Assembly: GCF_963583255.1 (NCBI RefSeq)
Contig: NC_084815.1
Location: 10,215,724 to 10,279,723 of the forward strand
DNA length: 64,000 bases
Source of the DNA: Pyrus communis
Taxonomy: Eukaryota > Streptophyta > Magnoliopsida > Rosales > Rosaceae
Direction: 5' to 3'
The notes beneath the pieces were generated by a model that was not told the origin of the DNA, did no database searches, and worked only from the letters and a program-made list of their open reading frames with translations. The translations under genes were made by a program, and so were the position numbers. Shown here in pieces: positions 32,679 to 44,400 of this stretch. Position 1 is the stretch's first letter; each line of letters begins with the position of its first letter.

Positions 32679-32939
32679 CTAAACATTCCAACAACTCAAA
32701 CTTGAATTGTATGAACGTTTAGGCACTCTTCTCTTCCTCTTCGTTGTGGCACAAGGTCTAAGGTGAGTTTGATGTTGTGAATGGTTTGGGGAGTGGTGGA
32801 GATATGGAAGAGGAGTGGTGGAAATGGAAGGATGGTGTTTGGATTCTAAGGGAGAGCACGGCACAAGGGAGTTTGATGGTCTACATTTCTGCAATGGATG
32901 AGTGTTTATGAATGGAATGGATGGACTTGTGAAGGGCAC
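32679..32939 (-). CDS. LTR leader sORF, 86 aa, uncertain
   Basis: Starts about 65 nt downstream of the LTR TATA box, so within the predicted RNA leader. Ends in KRKRRVPKRS and SLSCWNV. The same frame is intact in the R8 5' LTR (43594-43854) and R11 (45421-45684). A Lys/Arg cluster could be a nuclear-localisation-like segment, or the frame may simply overlap the conserved stem-loop. Confidence 0.3.
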   Translation of the reverse strand: MPFTSPSIPFINTHPLQKCRPSNSLVPCSPLESKHHPSISTTPLPYLHHSPNHSQHQTHLRPCATTKRKRRVPKRSYNSSLSCWNV

Positions 32940-33299
32940 GGCCCCAAGGGACCAATTTCTGGTGTGAAATGAATTGTGAATGAATGAGAATGAATGAATG
33001 AGTATTTATAGGTGAAATGGGGGAAACATGACAGCTAGGTTGCATGTGCTAATGCTTGTGTGTGCATGTGAAATCTGCCAAGATGCATGTGAAAGTGTAT
33101 GAAATGCAATCTGAAATGGGATAGCATGTGGGTGAATGTGTGGCTGCAATGATGAAGTGAATGCATTTGTTGAATGATTAAAGTGCATGTGCAATGTTTT
33201 AAAGGATGGAATGATGGAGGAACAAGTGCATGTGAATGCATGGTGATAGCATGTGCACGGTTTTGGTTGGAATGATGGCAGATTGTGAAAACATGTGAA

Positions 33300-33440
33300 T
33301 GCATGTGTTTGATGAATGATAAGTGGTGAATGATATGATAAGTGATAAGTGGTGAATGATAAGTGATGAATGATAAGTGGTGAATGATAAGTGATGAATG
33401 ATAAGTGGTGAATGATAAGTGATATGATATGTGATTATGA
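33300..33440. repeat. U3 VNTR, 28-bp unit
   Basis: Tandem GATAAGTGGTGAAT/GATAAGTGATGAAT pairs. The R8 5' LTR (about 44220-44330) has one 28-bp unit fewer, accounting for the 2491 versus 2463 bp lengths. Confidence 0.85.
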
Positions 33441-33794
33441 TAAGTAATGGGAGCATGTGAGGGAATGAATAATGAATGCATGTGTATGGTTTTGGGAGAA
33501 AGGTGGAGATGCACGGCATAAGGGAATTGGAAAGGTTTAAATGTCCTAAAACTAAAGGGAACAAAGTTCCAACACTTTGGTCTTCAATTTCGTCCAACAT
33601 TTTGGCGCCAAGCATAAGCTATCCATCCTTAGCCCAAAAGTGCTCCAAAAGTCTCCAAAATGCATCTTTTTGCTCCTTTAGCCCTTTGGACCTACAAACA
33701 CACGAAAATAGCTTAAAGGACTAAAATAACTAAAGAAACATAACGTAAATGCACGAGAACAAGCCATTTAAGTCGCATGAATATGCTCCTATCA

Positions 33795-33809
33795 AATACC
33801 CCCACACTT
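33795..33809 (-). promoter_or_regulatory. Polypurine tract (R8)
   Basis: Reverse complement AAGTGTGGGGGTATT at the LTR boundary. Confidence 0.88.
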
Positions 33810-35084
33810 ATCTTTTGCTAGTCCTCGAGCAAAACAAAACAACAAAAGAACACGAAACTAGACAAAACGAACAAAACACAACCTACACCTTCCAACAATC
33901 GTCTCACGGATTTCCAATGCTCATGACAAGTTAAAAATCATTATTCCCACAGATTTTAGCCATCTTTACACTTAAGTACATTCTTAATCATAGTCACCAC
34001 ATACTAGTTCACATTTAAGCATTTAAAACCATTTCGAATGTAGTAACATGCCTTAGAGAATTTCCTCAATTCCTTACTAAAATGCACTCTATTTTCACAT
34101 AGATTTTCTGACTACACACCCTACACTAGTTATATGTGAGAGATTGATGTAAACATGAAATACTAGTATCTCACATATGTTATAACAAAGAAAGCATTTT
34201 CTGGATTTACGATAATGACATGAATATGATCTCATGAATGGAATGCTACTACTTAGAATGAGAACCAGTGATTCCATAAGCTCATATCAATTCCAAACTC
34301 CACATATTGAACACATAACGATCAAGATAGAAGCATAAGGGTTGAAACGGGGCTAAAGGTGTTTGGCTAACAAAGAAAGGATAGGGAAAACAAACGTTCT
34401 TTAAGCAATAGTGAGCAAAGTATTGAATTAGGCACTTAGAATTCCCTTTAGAAGGCAGAAGTCAACTTTGACCACCCAAGGGGAAGTCACACAAAACTTA
34501 GGGCCATATTCAAACTTTTTGGGCCCTTTCTTCAACAATCACACTTGTGAGTCCATTCTCACTTATTTTCACTCTTTTTCTTTCTTTTCTTCTTCTTTTT
34601 CTCACATTTTTTTTTCTTTTTCCCGTGCCTCCTTTAAGACTTAGGCACATACATACACACAAAAATCCCTTCCCCCACACTTATTTTCTGCAACATATTA
34701 ATCAAAAGGAATTCATTTAAGTCATGCTCACTATACTTCAAGAACAAGGGTATAGGAAAGTCCTACTCTAGGCTAGGTAAGGGGTGATGTGGTTAGCAAA
34801 GAAAATAGGCTAAACGAGGCTCAACGAGGTTAAAACTAATATATACGAAATATGGGAAGTAAGGCTATTTGGCTATGGTGGCAACAACACAACTTCATCT
34901 TGATATATATTATGCAATTCAATGTCATGCTTTGAATGAAACGGATATAAGTTCTAGCATTTAGTTCTATCATGATACAATTGCATTCTAAGTAGCAACC
35001 AAGCAAGGAATAATGAGATCATGCAACAACTTTAGAAAACAAAGAATCACAGAAAATAACTCTCCAAAGAAAGTAATGGCTCGA
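33810..35084 (-). other. R8 3' internal region, first part, noncoding
   Basis: No gene. Conserved with R5, R12 and R13; pyrimidine tract 34565-34625. Interrupted by R9 at CTCGA (35080-35084). Continues 39413-39912. Confidence 0.75.
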
Positions 35085-38000
35085 TGATGCGTGATTTATA
35101 CGCACACAAATTAAACCCTCTTTTCGTCAAATTGTAGTATATGTATAAGTAGGGATCGTTCTGGACCGGGGATTAGGAGGGATTGTTAACCACTTGGATT
35201 TGACTCAAAAACGTAAAATAACAATATGAAACACTATACTAGACTCAAGGAATGCAAAACTAAACTTTAAAACACTAAAACAAACCAAAAGACTCAAACA
35301 TTACCCAAAACACTCAAAACTGCCTTAAAATCACTTTCTGGGCAGTTTTGAGCACTTTGAGTACTTTGGACGAATTTATGTAACAAATTGAATCACAAAC
35401 GTAAAAACGTAATATAAAACACTAAACTATTCTCAAAGAATGTAAAACTAAACTTTAAAACACTAAAACAAACCAAAAGACTCAAACATTACCCAAAACA
35501 CTCAAAACAGCCTTAAAATCACTTTCTGGGCAGTTTTGAGCACTTTGGTGAATGTGGACGAATTTTGGGAAATAAATTGAATCACAACACTTTAAAACAT
35601 AAACTAAACAAAGTCTAAACACTAAAGAACAAGAAAGTAAAGGGGGGGGGGGTTAGGTTTTGACGAATTTAAACTAAAAGAACAGATTGTAAGTAAAAGC
35701 AAAATGTAAATGTGAATGTGTGATAGAATTGAATGGAATGAAGGCTAGCTAAGGGGTTCATCTCCATACATGTTATACTTGCATAATAAAATGATTTCCA
35801 ATTGCATTTCAATAAACTATGATACTCAACACCCCAAGTTAACCGTGATGCACTAATTAACCTTCAAATCTTCCTAACGTTATTGAATTGGATGATGCAT
35901 GCGACAATTCAAAACATTCCCCACAAGTCCTCAACATGAATGCATAGAAGAGGTACAAGCAAGAATCATTACGCTCTATGAAAATTATAAGTGTTGACAA
36001 GGCATTCGTTACTATGATTGCATGAAACTTATGCCAAGAATTTGTTTAACGCGTGATAGGAGCATATTTATGCGACTTAAATGGCTTGTTCTCGTACATT
36101 TACGTTATGTTTCTTTAGTTATTTTAGTACTTTAAGCTATTTTCGTGTGTTTGTAGGTCCAAAGGGCTAAAGGAGCAAAAAGATGCATTTTGGAGACTTT
36201 TGGAGCACTTTTGGGCTAAGGACGGATAGCTTATGCTTGAAGCCAAAGTGTTGGACGAAATTGAAGACCTAATTGGAGCCAAAGTGTTGGAACCGTGTTC
36301 TCTTTAGTTTTAGGACATTTAAACCTTTCCTAATCCCAATCATGCCATGCATAACACACATCCATTCTAACACATTGTCATTGCACATGCATTTCCTTCA
36401 TTAGTTAACCCACATGCACTTATCACTTATCATCACCACATATCATATCACTTAATCACTTATCACTTATCATCACCACTTAACCACTTATCATATCATA
36501 ACCACATATCATATCACTTATCACTTATCACTTAACATATCATCCACCTACTTCACCTACAACATCCACCTACTTCACCTACAACATCCACCTACTTCAC
36601 CTACAACATCCACTTCACCTACAACATCCACCTACTTCACCTACAACATCCACCTACTTCACCTACAACATCCACTTCACCTACAACATCCACCTACTTC
36701 ACCTACAAATGACATAGCCATATGTTCCCTCCACTACTCCTATAAATACCCTTGCATTCATTCATTCATGGACATCTCATTTCATACACAACACACCATT
36801 TTTCCATTTCCCTATTAATCCAAACACCACTCCCCAAACCATTCACACCATCAAACTATCCTTAGACCTTGTGCTACAACAACGAGGAAGAGAAGAGTGC
36901 CTAAACGTTCATACAATTCAAGTTTGAGTTGTTGGAATGTTTAGGTGTTTCTTTGATTTCAATGTTTAAATTCAATTCTCTTTGTTTGTACGTATGAGGA
37001 ATGGAAGAGAAGAGTGCCTAAACGTTCATACAATTCAAGTTTGAGTTGTTGGAATGTTTAGGTATTTCTTTGATTTCAAAGTTATAATAAACTAAACCCC
37101 CTTTAGCTAGGGGGTGATTCGAAATATATGTTTATGCTTGCATTTTGATTTGATTACTTCTAATTGCATTTCATAAGTTGTTGATTCAATTTGTTTAACC
37201 GTTTGATTGATAACTTATTTATGTATGTTTATTAAGAATGCGCGCTTAATTTTCATGCATGAATATGACGCTAGAATATAAGTGATTTTCACCTAATCGT
37301 TATGAACTTATATTCACAAGTAGTGGAGGTTGCTTATAAACAATCGCGTTAAATGAATTCTTGGCACGAGTTTCATGCTCATCATAGTAACGAATGCCTC
37401 GTCAACACTTATAGTTTTCATAATGCTTAATGATCTTTGATTGTATCTTTATTGTGCTGTTCACGTAAAGGACTTTTGGAGAATGTTGTGAATTGCGTTG
37501 CGCTAACCCATCCAATTCATTAACTTAAGGAAAACTTGACGGTTAATTTAAGCGGACCAAATTAACCCGGGGTGATGAGTTTCATAATTTATTGAAATGT
37601 AATTGGAAATCTTTTTATTATGCAAGTGTAACATATGTGGAGATGACCCCCTTGGCTATTCCATCATCCATTCTATTTCATCAATTTCTTATTTACATTC
37701 TGTTTTAATTTGTTCATTTAATTCAATTTTCGTAAAACCTAAACCCCCCTTACATTCTGTTTTAATTTGTTCATTTAATTTAATTTCGTATAAACTTAAA
37801 TCCCCCTTTACTTTAATGTCAATTTAGTTAGAAATCATTTTAGTTTGTGTTTTTAAAAGCATTTTGAGTTTTTGGTTTGTTTTAGAGTTTTAAAGTTTAG
37901 TTTTACATTCTTTGAGTCTAATTTAGTGTTTTATATTGCATTTTTACGTTTTTGAGTCAAATCCAAGTGATTAACAATCCCTCCTAATCCCCGGTCCAGA

Positions 38001-39417
38001 ACGATCCCTACTTATACTTATACTACAATTGTCAAAAAGAGGGTTTAATTTGTGTGCGTATAAATCTCGCATCAACGCGATTGTTTATAAGCAACCTCCA
38101 CTACTTGTGAATATAAGTTCGTAACTATTAGGTGAAACTCACTTATATTCTAGCGTCATATTCATGCATGAAAATTAAGCGCGCATTCTCAATAAACATA
38201 AATAAATAAGTTATCAATCAAACGGTTAAACAAATTGAATCCACAACTTATGAAACGCAATTAGAAGTAATCAAATCAAAATGCAAGCATAAACATATAT
38301 TTCGAATTCCCCCCTAGCCAAGGGGGGTTTAGTTGAATTTAAACATTGGAATCAAAGAAACACCTAAACATTCCAACAACTCAAACTTGAATTGTATGAA
38401 CGTTTAGGCACTCTTCTCTTCCTCTTCGTTGTAGCACAAGGTCTAAGGATAGTTTGATGGTGTGAATGGTTTGGGGAGTGGTTGGAGTGGCTGCAATGGA
38501 GGAGAAAAGTGTTTTGGTGGCTGCAATGAGGGTGTGGAGAGGTTTTGACGAATTTCTGGAATATGGAAGAGTGTATGAATGAAATGTGTATGCAATGGAT
38601 GCTTATTTATAGGTGAAATGGGGGGAACATGACAGCTAGGAGGGAATGTGGCTGCATGTTTGAATGATTAAAGGATGCATGTGGGTTGGAATTGCATGTG
38701 CAATGAATATGTGGCTGCATGTGCAAGGGGACAATCTGAAAATGCATGTGAAAGCATGTGTTGGCTGCAATGATGAAATGGATGGGAGTGCATGTGGCTT
38801 AATTAATTAAAGGGAGTGCATGTGCAATGTTTTAAAGGATGGAATGCATGTGAATATGATGGAAATCTGATGGGAGATGGAATGGGATGTTTTGCATGTG
38901 AATTAAAGAGTAAATGCATGTGAATTAAAGAGTGAATGCATGTGCAATGACAGCTAGGTTGAATATGCATGTGGAATGGCTGATTTATTTGAAGATGCAT
39001 GTGCAATGAAGTGGAATGACAGCTAGGTTATGATGATGAATGCATGTGGCTGATTTAATTGAATAGGAAAGCATGTGGATTTAATGGTTTAAAGGGTGAA
39101 TGCATGTGGATGCATGTGTTGATGAATGGGATTAGGAAAGGTTTAAATGTCCTAAAACTAAAGGGAACAAGGTTCCAACACTTTGGTCTTCAATTAGGTC
39201 TTCAATTTCGTCCAACACTTTGGCTCCAAGCATAAGCTATCCATCCTTAGTCCAAAAGTGCTCCAAAGGTCTCCAAAATGCATCTTTTTGCTCCTTTAGC
39301 CCTTTGGACCTACAAACACACGAAAATAGCTTAAAGTACTAAAATAACTAAAGAAACATAACGTAAATGCACGAGAACAAGCCATTTAAGTCGCATGAAT
39401 ATGCTCCTATCACTCGA
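35080..39417 (-). mobile_element. R9: solo LTR with TSD CTCGA, split by R10
   Basis: R9 is 35085-36053 plus 38075-39412, flanked by CTCGA at 35080-35084 and 39413-39417; about 2302 bp. It has two type B hairpins (about 35313 and 35494); the second has a mismatch (CTCAAAACAGCC). Reverse TATA 38604-38611, CATGCA-rich U3 at about 38650-39120. Confidence 0.94.
36049..38079 (+). mobile_element. R10: solo LTR with TSD ACGCG
   Basis: 2021 bp at 36054-38074, lineage I, flanked by ACGCG at 36049-36053 and 38075-38079. U3 minisatellite 36541-36708, TATA 36741-36748, two leader stem-loops, no U5 hairpins A or B. Confidence 0.95.
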
Positions 39418-39912
39418 GTCTCACAGGGATGTAGCGTTTGTTTGAGTTCCTTCCTTCAAGCATGTTACAAAAACGAATTTTTCTTTTATGATTGCATGTG
39501 AAGTCATACATTATAACCATATCCAAGCATATACCAAGAGTAAATCAAACTTTTTTCTATGTTTATAACTCTTTTTAACCGTCATGCAATTACAAACCAA
39601 ATCCTTATCATTGTGTTGGAAGGTACCCTAAGACACAAACACACAAAAACGACTCAAAACACTCTTTTTAGGCTTTTTAAAACATGTTTTTCAAATTTTT
39701 ATGTGATTTTCGGAGTTATAAAAACAAAACATACTAAAACACTCTAAAACAACTTAAAAACACCTTAAAACAGCAAGGAACAACATTTGAAGTTATGGGT
39801 GATAAAATCCCACGAATTTGCATTAAATATACTTAGTTACCCCCCCACACTTAAATCAAACATTGTCCTCAATGTTTTAAGCATAAGTAAGCACACAAAA
39901 AGCAATTTAAAC
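39413..39912 (-). other. R8 3' internal region, second part
   Basis: Resumes at CTCGAGTCTCACAGGG. Includes the purine-tract equivalent CCCCCCCACACTT near 39841. No gene. Confidence 0.75.
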
Positions 39913-40769
39913 ATACTAAACATGGCAGAATGTAATAAACAAAGAGAAGAGTTTAGGGACGCAAATCTGGTTATGGAGTGTAAATTCCCTCTTCTCTTTG
40001 GTAATTGCATTGAGGCTTTGATCATAGTGACTCCACAGGCTTACTCTTGAACTGGTTTCCGCCCATCATTGATTTTCCTTTGTGCTACTGTTGAACTGGG
40101 CAGCAGGATTCTTTTGGTCTTCCCCGAAGGTCTGAGCTTACCCCTTTGGTCTGTTTCTTTGTTCAATCTTTCCAATTCGTATTGAAAAGGGTTGGAGGAT
40201 AACTCAGCCTATGTTTGTCTCCACATGCTTCAATGTATCATTTTCACTTGCCTTACTCGCTCCCTTTTGCAGAAGTGGTCCTTTCTCCGGAAGTGTATCA
40301 ACCGTTGAAGATGACTACTCGAGAGCAACGCTAGGTAAGCAATCAGGAATAGATTCCAGGCAGTTGGCTCCAGATCGGAAGATTGACTCCAAGTGCCGGC
40401 TGATTGCTTCTTTTACTTTGCCATGCGAGTAAGAACAAGGACAAAGAAAAAGACAGGGAAAGAGCATGATATGAGATACTTTTGCTTTTGACCTTTATGA
40501 TATGAGATACCTTTGCTTTTGAAGAAGCGGTGAATGAATCAGCACATGTATTTGTTGTGCTGTTTCCTCCTGGGTCATATGTACTCCAGGCATCTGGTAT
40601 CATCTTTGGGGAAGAAGAAAGAATTGAGTCTTTCGAAAGGCTTTGCTGGGAGTGCGCCCTCAGAGGTGAGGGAGAGTTGGGCATTTTTCTTCAGGTTTTC
40701 CTTGCCATAAAAGACGAAGGTCGACATATATAGAGATAATATCAAGTGGTGGTATTGTTCTTTTACCCT

Positions 40770-41229
40770 TGTCGACAAACGTTTTGATCCCGCAAATCCG
40801 GCTTTTTGAAATAGTGGCGCCTCTTCGATTTCTGAGCAGGCGCCCCTTTTCTTTCTGAACGACACGTAGTAGTGCGGATGCGGCTCCTTTTGACAAAGCT
40901 GCACGCGTTTTCTGAAAAGCAGCGAAAGTGTCGCCGAACTTTGCGCTTGTCGGCTAAAGATGTGTAGTTGCGGTGATGGCCTCCACGTGTTGTCTGAAAA
41001 GAAGAAATCTTTTGACAAAGTTGAACGCGTCTTCTGAAAAGCCGAGAAAGCGTTGCCTAAATTACGCCGGAAATTCCGGCTTTTTGAATCGGTGGACGCC
41101 TCGCTTTGGCTTTTTTATTGAGCTATCGATCACCACAACAAACACACACTGAAGATTTCCCATTCTTGAAAATCGACTCCGGCCCTTTGAAATTTAACTC
41201 CTTCCCTTCTCTTTGAACACTTTTGAAAA
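40770..41229 (+). promoter_or_regulatory. Promoter-like region of R8 aORF
   Basis: Same module order as in R2, with an extra AATCCGGCTTTTTGAAATAG block near 40795 and fewer CTTCGATTTCTGA repeats. Confidence 0.55.
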
Positions 41230-41901
41230 ATGGCAAACTCATCGAACCTTAGCTTGGAATTGAGCCTTAGCAGTGATACGGGCGCGCCGCGTCAAGGTAA
41301 CGTATGGCGCCCTTCTTTTTTATCTTCTAACGGTCTTCTTACAGGTGAAGACTCCGTGATGCAGGACTCCACAACAGCTACAATAGTAGCTAAGAACCTC
41401 CTCACTCCAAAAGATAGTAGGCTGCGGTCAGGACGGTCCGATGAGTTGGCCGTTCAAGAGTCCCTCGCACTTAGTGTTCAGTGTGCGAGTTCTGTGTCCA
41501 ACATGGGCCAACGCCTGCTTGCTCGGTCCCGTCAGGTGGAATCATTGATGGCAGAGGTGGAAAGATTTAAGCAAGAGATCCAGCAGCTTAAGTACGAGAA
41601 TAGAAGTTTGCATGTGCTTGCAAATAACTATTCGTCGGGGATGAAGAGGAAGCTTGATGAGCTGCACGAATCTGAGGGTCGAATCCAAAGTGACCGTCAA
41701 AGGCTTGCGGCTTATCTCCAGAGGCGCCTTTTTCCTGGGTCATCCAGCGCTTGGCCAAGTATTAAGGCCTGGAATGCTCTACCTCCGATGCCTCCCGCTC
41801 CGATGGCTTCCGCTCCGATGCCTCCCGCTTCTATGCCTTCTGCTTCTATGCCTTCCGCTTCTGCGCCTCGTAGTGGGGCTTCACGTAAACAACCTTTGTG
41901 A
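41230..41901 (+). CDS. R8 antisense ORF (aORF), 223 aa
   Basis: Intact. It has the EAR-like LSLELSL and the heptad leucines except that residue 113 is Phe (VERFKQE) in place of Leu, weakening one zipper position. It also has D47 of the shared QDATT segment, read as QDSTT, and LRSGRS in place of LLSGRS. This young gag-less element carries it as its only substantial frame. Function unknown. Confidence 0.75.
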   Translation: MANSSNLSLELSLSSDTGAPRQGNVWRPSFLSSNGLLTGEDSVMQDSTTATIVAKNLLTPKDSRLRSGRSDELAVQESLALSVQCASSVSNMGQRLLARSRQVESLMAEVERFKQEIQQLKYENRSLHVLANNYSSGMKRKLDELHESEGRIQSDRQRLAAYLQRRLFPGSSSAWPSIKAWNALPPMPPAPMASAPMPPASMPSASMPSASAPRSGASRKQPL

Positions 41902-41928
41902 AGCTCCACCTTTCTCCATGTTTAGTAT

Positions 41929-41929
41929 C

Positions 41930-41960
<31 letters not shown>

Positions 41961-42195
41961 TTTTTTAATGAACATGCTTTGTTTTATTCAGTGCATTGGG
42001 TTGCCTCCCAAGTAGCGCTTTCTTTTACGTCTTGCAGCCGGACGAAGGACCCAATCACTCCAGGATATGTTCACGAATCGGATGAGAACTCCGAGTCATG
42101 AACTAGTACCTAAAACAAGAAACAAAACAAGATTAAGAATCTAGAATAAAAACAAACGAAAATAAAACAATCCAAGGGATTAGCAAATTTTCTAA
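41929..42195 (-). other. R8 short leader replacing Gag-like ORF
   Basis: T tract 41931-41968 then the gag-less leader with GGGAGGCAACCC in sense direction, as in R5. Confidence 0.65.
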
Positions 42196-42213
42196 TCCCC
42201 GGCAACGGCGCCA
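42196..42213 (-). promoter_or_regulatory. Primer-binding site, tRNA-Asp type (R8)
   Basis: 18-nt match; spacer AAAAT differs by one base from the usual AAATT. Confidence 0.92.
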
Positions 42214-42218
42214 AAAAT

Positions 42219-44400
42219 TGATGCGTGAATTATACGCGCATAAATTAAACCCTCTTTTCGTCAAATTGTAGTATATGTATAAGTAGGGATCGTTCTGGAC
42301 CGGGGATTAGGAGAGATTGTTAACCACTTGGATTTGACTCAAAAACGTAAAATAACAATATGAAACACTATACTAGACTCAAAGAATTCAAAACTAAACT
42401 TTAAACACTAAGACAAACCAAAAGACTCAAAACAACACAAACACACTCAAATCTGCCTAAAAACCACTTTCTGGGCAGATTTGAGCACAAACACAAATTT
42501 GGACGAAATTAAGTAATAACTTGACTCAAGAACGTAAAAACACAATATAAAACACTAAACTAACTTAAAGAATGTAAAACTAAACACTTAAAACATTAAA
42601 ACAAACCAAAAGACTCAAACATCACCCCAAAACACTCAAAACTGCCTTAAAATCACTTTCTGGGCAGTTTTGAGCACTTTGGTGAATCTGGACGAAATTG
42701 GGAAATAAAATGAATCAAAACACTTAAAAGCACAAACTAAATTGATTTCTAACTAAATTGGACATTAAAGTAAAGGGGGATTTAGATTTATACGAAAATT
42801 GAAATAACAAAACAAGTTAATAAACTAAACAGATTGTAAAACGAATTTGATGGAATGGAATGAATGGATGATAGAATGGCTAAGGGGTTCATGTCCATAC
42901 ATGTTATACTTGCATAATAAAATGATTTCCAATTGCATTTCAATAAACTATGATACTCAACACCCCAAGTTAACCGTGATGCACTAATTAACCTTCAAAT
43001 CTTCCTAACGTTATTGAATTGGATGATGCATGCGACAATTCGAAACATTCCCCACAAGTCCTCAACATGAATGCATAGAAGAGGTACAAGCAAGAATCAT
43101 TACGCTCTATGAAAATTATAAGTGTTGACGAGGCATTCGTTACTATGGATTGCATGAAACTTATGCCAAGAATTCATTTAACGCGATTGTTTATAAGCAA
43201 CCTCCACTACTTGTGAATATAAGTTCATAACGATTAGGTGAAACTCACTTATATTCTAGCGTCATATTCATGCATGAAAATTAAGTGTGCACTCTCAATG
43301 AACATACATAAATAAGTTATCAATCAAACAGTTAAACGAATTGAATCCACAACTTATGAAACGCAATTAGAAGTATTCAAATCAAAATGCAAGCATAAAC
43401 ATATATTCGAATCACCCCCTAACCAAGGGGGGTTTAGTTCCTCATGGTACAAAACAAAGAGAATCAAAGAAACGCCTAAACATTCCAACAACTCAAACTT
43501 GAATTGTATGAACGTTTAGGCCCTCTTATCATCCATTCCTCATTCGTACAAAACAAAGAGCATTGAAATTAAACATTGAAATCAAAGAAACACCTAAACA
43601 TTCCAACAACTCAAACTTGAATTGTATGAACGTTTAGGCACTCTTCTCTTCCTCTTCGTTGTGGCACAAGGTCTAAGGTGAGTTTGATGTTGTGAATGGT
43701 TTGGGGAGTGGTGGAGATATGGAAGAGGAGTGGTGGAAATGGAAGGATGGTGTTTGGATTCTAAGGGAGAGCACGGCACAAGGGAGTTTGATGGTCTACA
43801 TTTCTGCAATGGATGAGTGTTTATGAATGGAATGGATGGACTTGTGAAGGGCACGGCCCCAAGGGACCAATTTCTGGTGTGAAATGAATTGTGAATGAAT
43901 GAAAATGAATGAATGAGTATTTATAGGTGAAATGGGGGGAACATGACAGCTAGGTTGCATGTGCTAATGCTTGTGTGTGCATGTGAAATCTGCCAAGATG
44001 CATGTGAAAGTGTATGAAATGCAATCTGAAATGGGATAACATGTGGGTGAATGTGTGGCTGCAATGATGAAGTGAATGCATGTGTTGAATGATTAAAGTG
44101 CATGTGCAATGTTTTAAAGGATGGAATGATGGAGGAACAAGTGCATGTGAATGCATGGTGATAGCATGTGCACGGTTTTGGTTGGAATGATGGCAGATTG
44201 TGAAAACATGTGAATGCATGTGTTTGATGAATGATAAGTGGTGAATGATATGATAAGTGATAAGTGGTGAATGATAAGTGATGAATGATAAGTGGTGAAT
44301 GATAAGTGATATGATATGTGATTATGATAAGTAATGGGAGCATGTGAGGGAATGAATAATGAATGCATGTGTATGGTTTTGGGAGAAAGGTGGAGATGCA
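42219..44400 (-). mobile_element. R8 5' LTR, left part
   Basis: TGATGCGTGAATTATACGCGC start, hairpins A and B, sORF frame 43594-43854, reverse TATA 43918-43925. Interrupted by R11 at ATGCA; final 286 bp at 47065-47350. Confidence 0.93.
43594..43854 (-). CDS. LTR leader sORF, 86 aa, R8 5' LTR
   Basis: Same frame as 32679-32939 with the same basic C-terminus; here it lies in the LTR that would be transcribed. Coding status uncertain. Confidence 0.3.
   Translation of the reverse strand: MPFTSPSIPFINTHPLQKCRPSNSLVPCSPLESKHHPSISTTPLPYLHHSPNHSQHQTHLRPCATTKRKRRVPKRSYNSSLSCWNV

Larger units (their letters stand above)
31304..33794 (-). mobile_element. R8 3' LTR
   Basis: 2491 bp, lineage II, hairpins A and B, reverse TATA 33003-33010, sORF frame 32679-32939, U3 VNTR at about 33300-33440. 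Confidence 0.93.
39913..41928. repeat. aORF unit with perfect 13-bp inverted repeats (R8)
   Basis: ATACTAAACATGG at 39913-39925 and CCATGTTTAGTAT at 41916-41928, 2.0 kb apart, right repeat next to the T tract. Confidence 0.55.
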
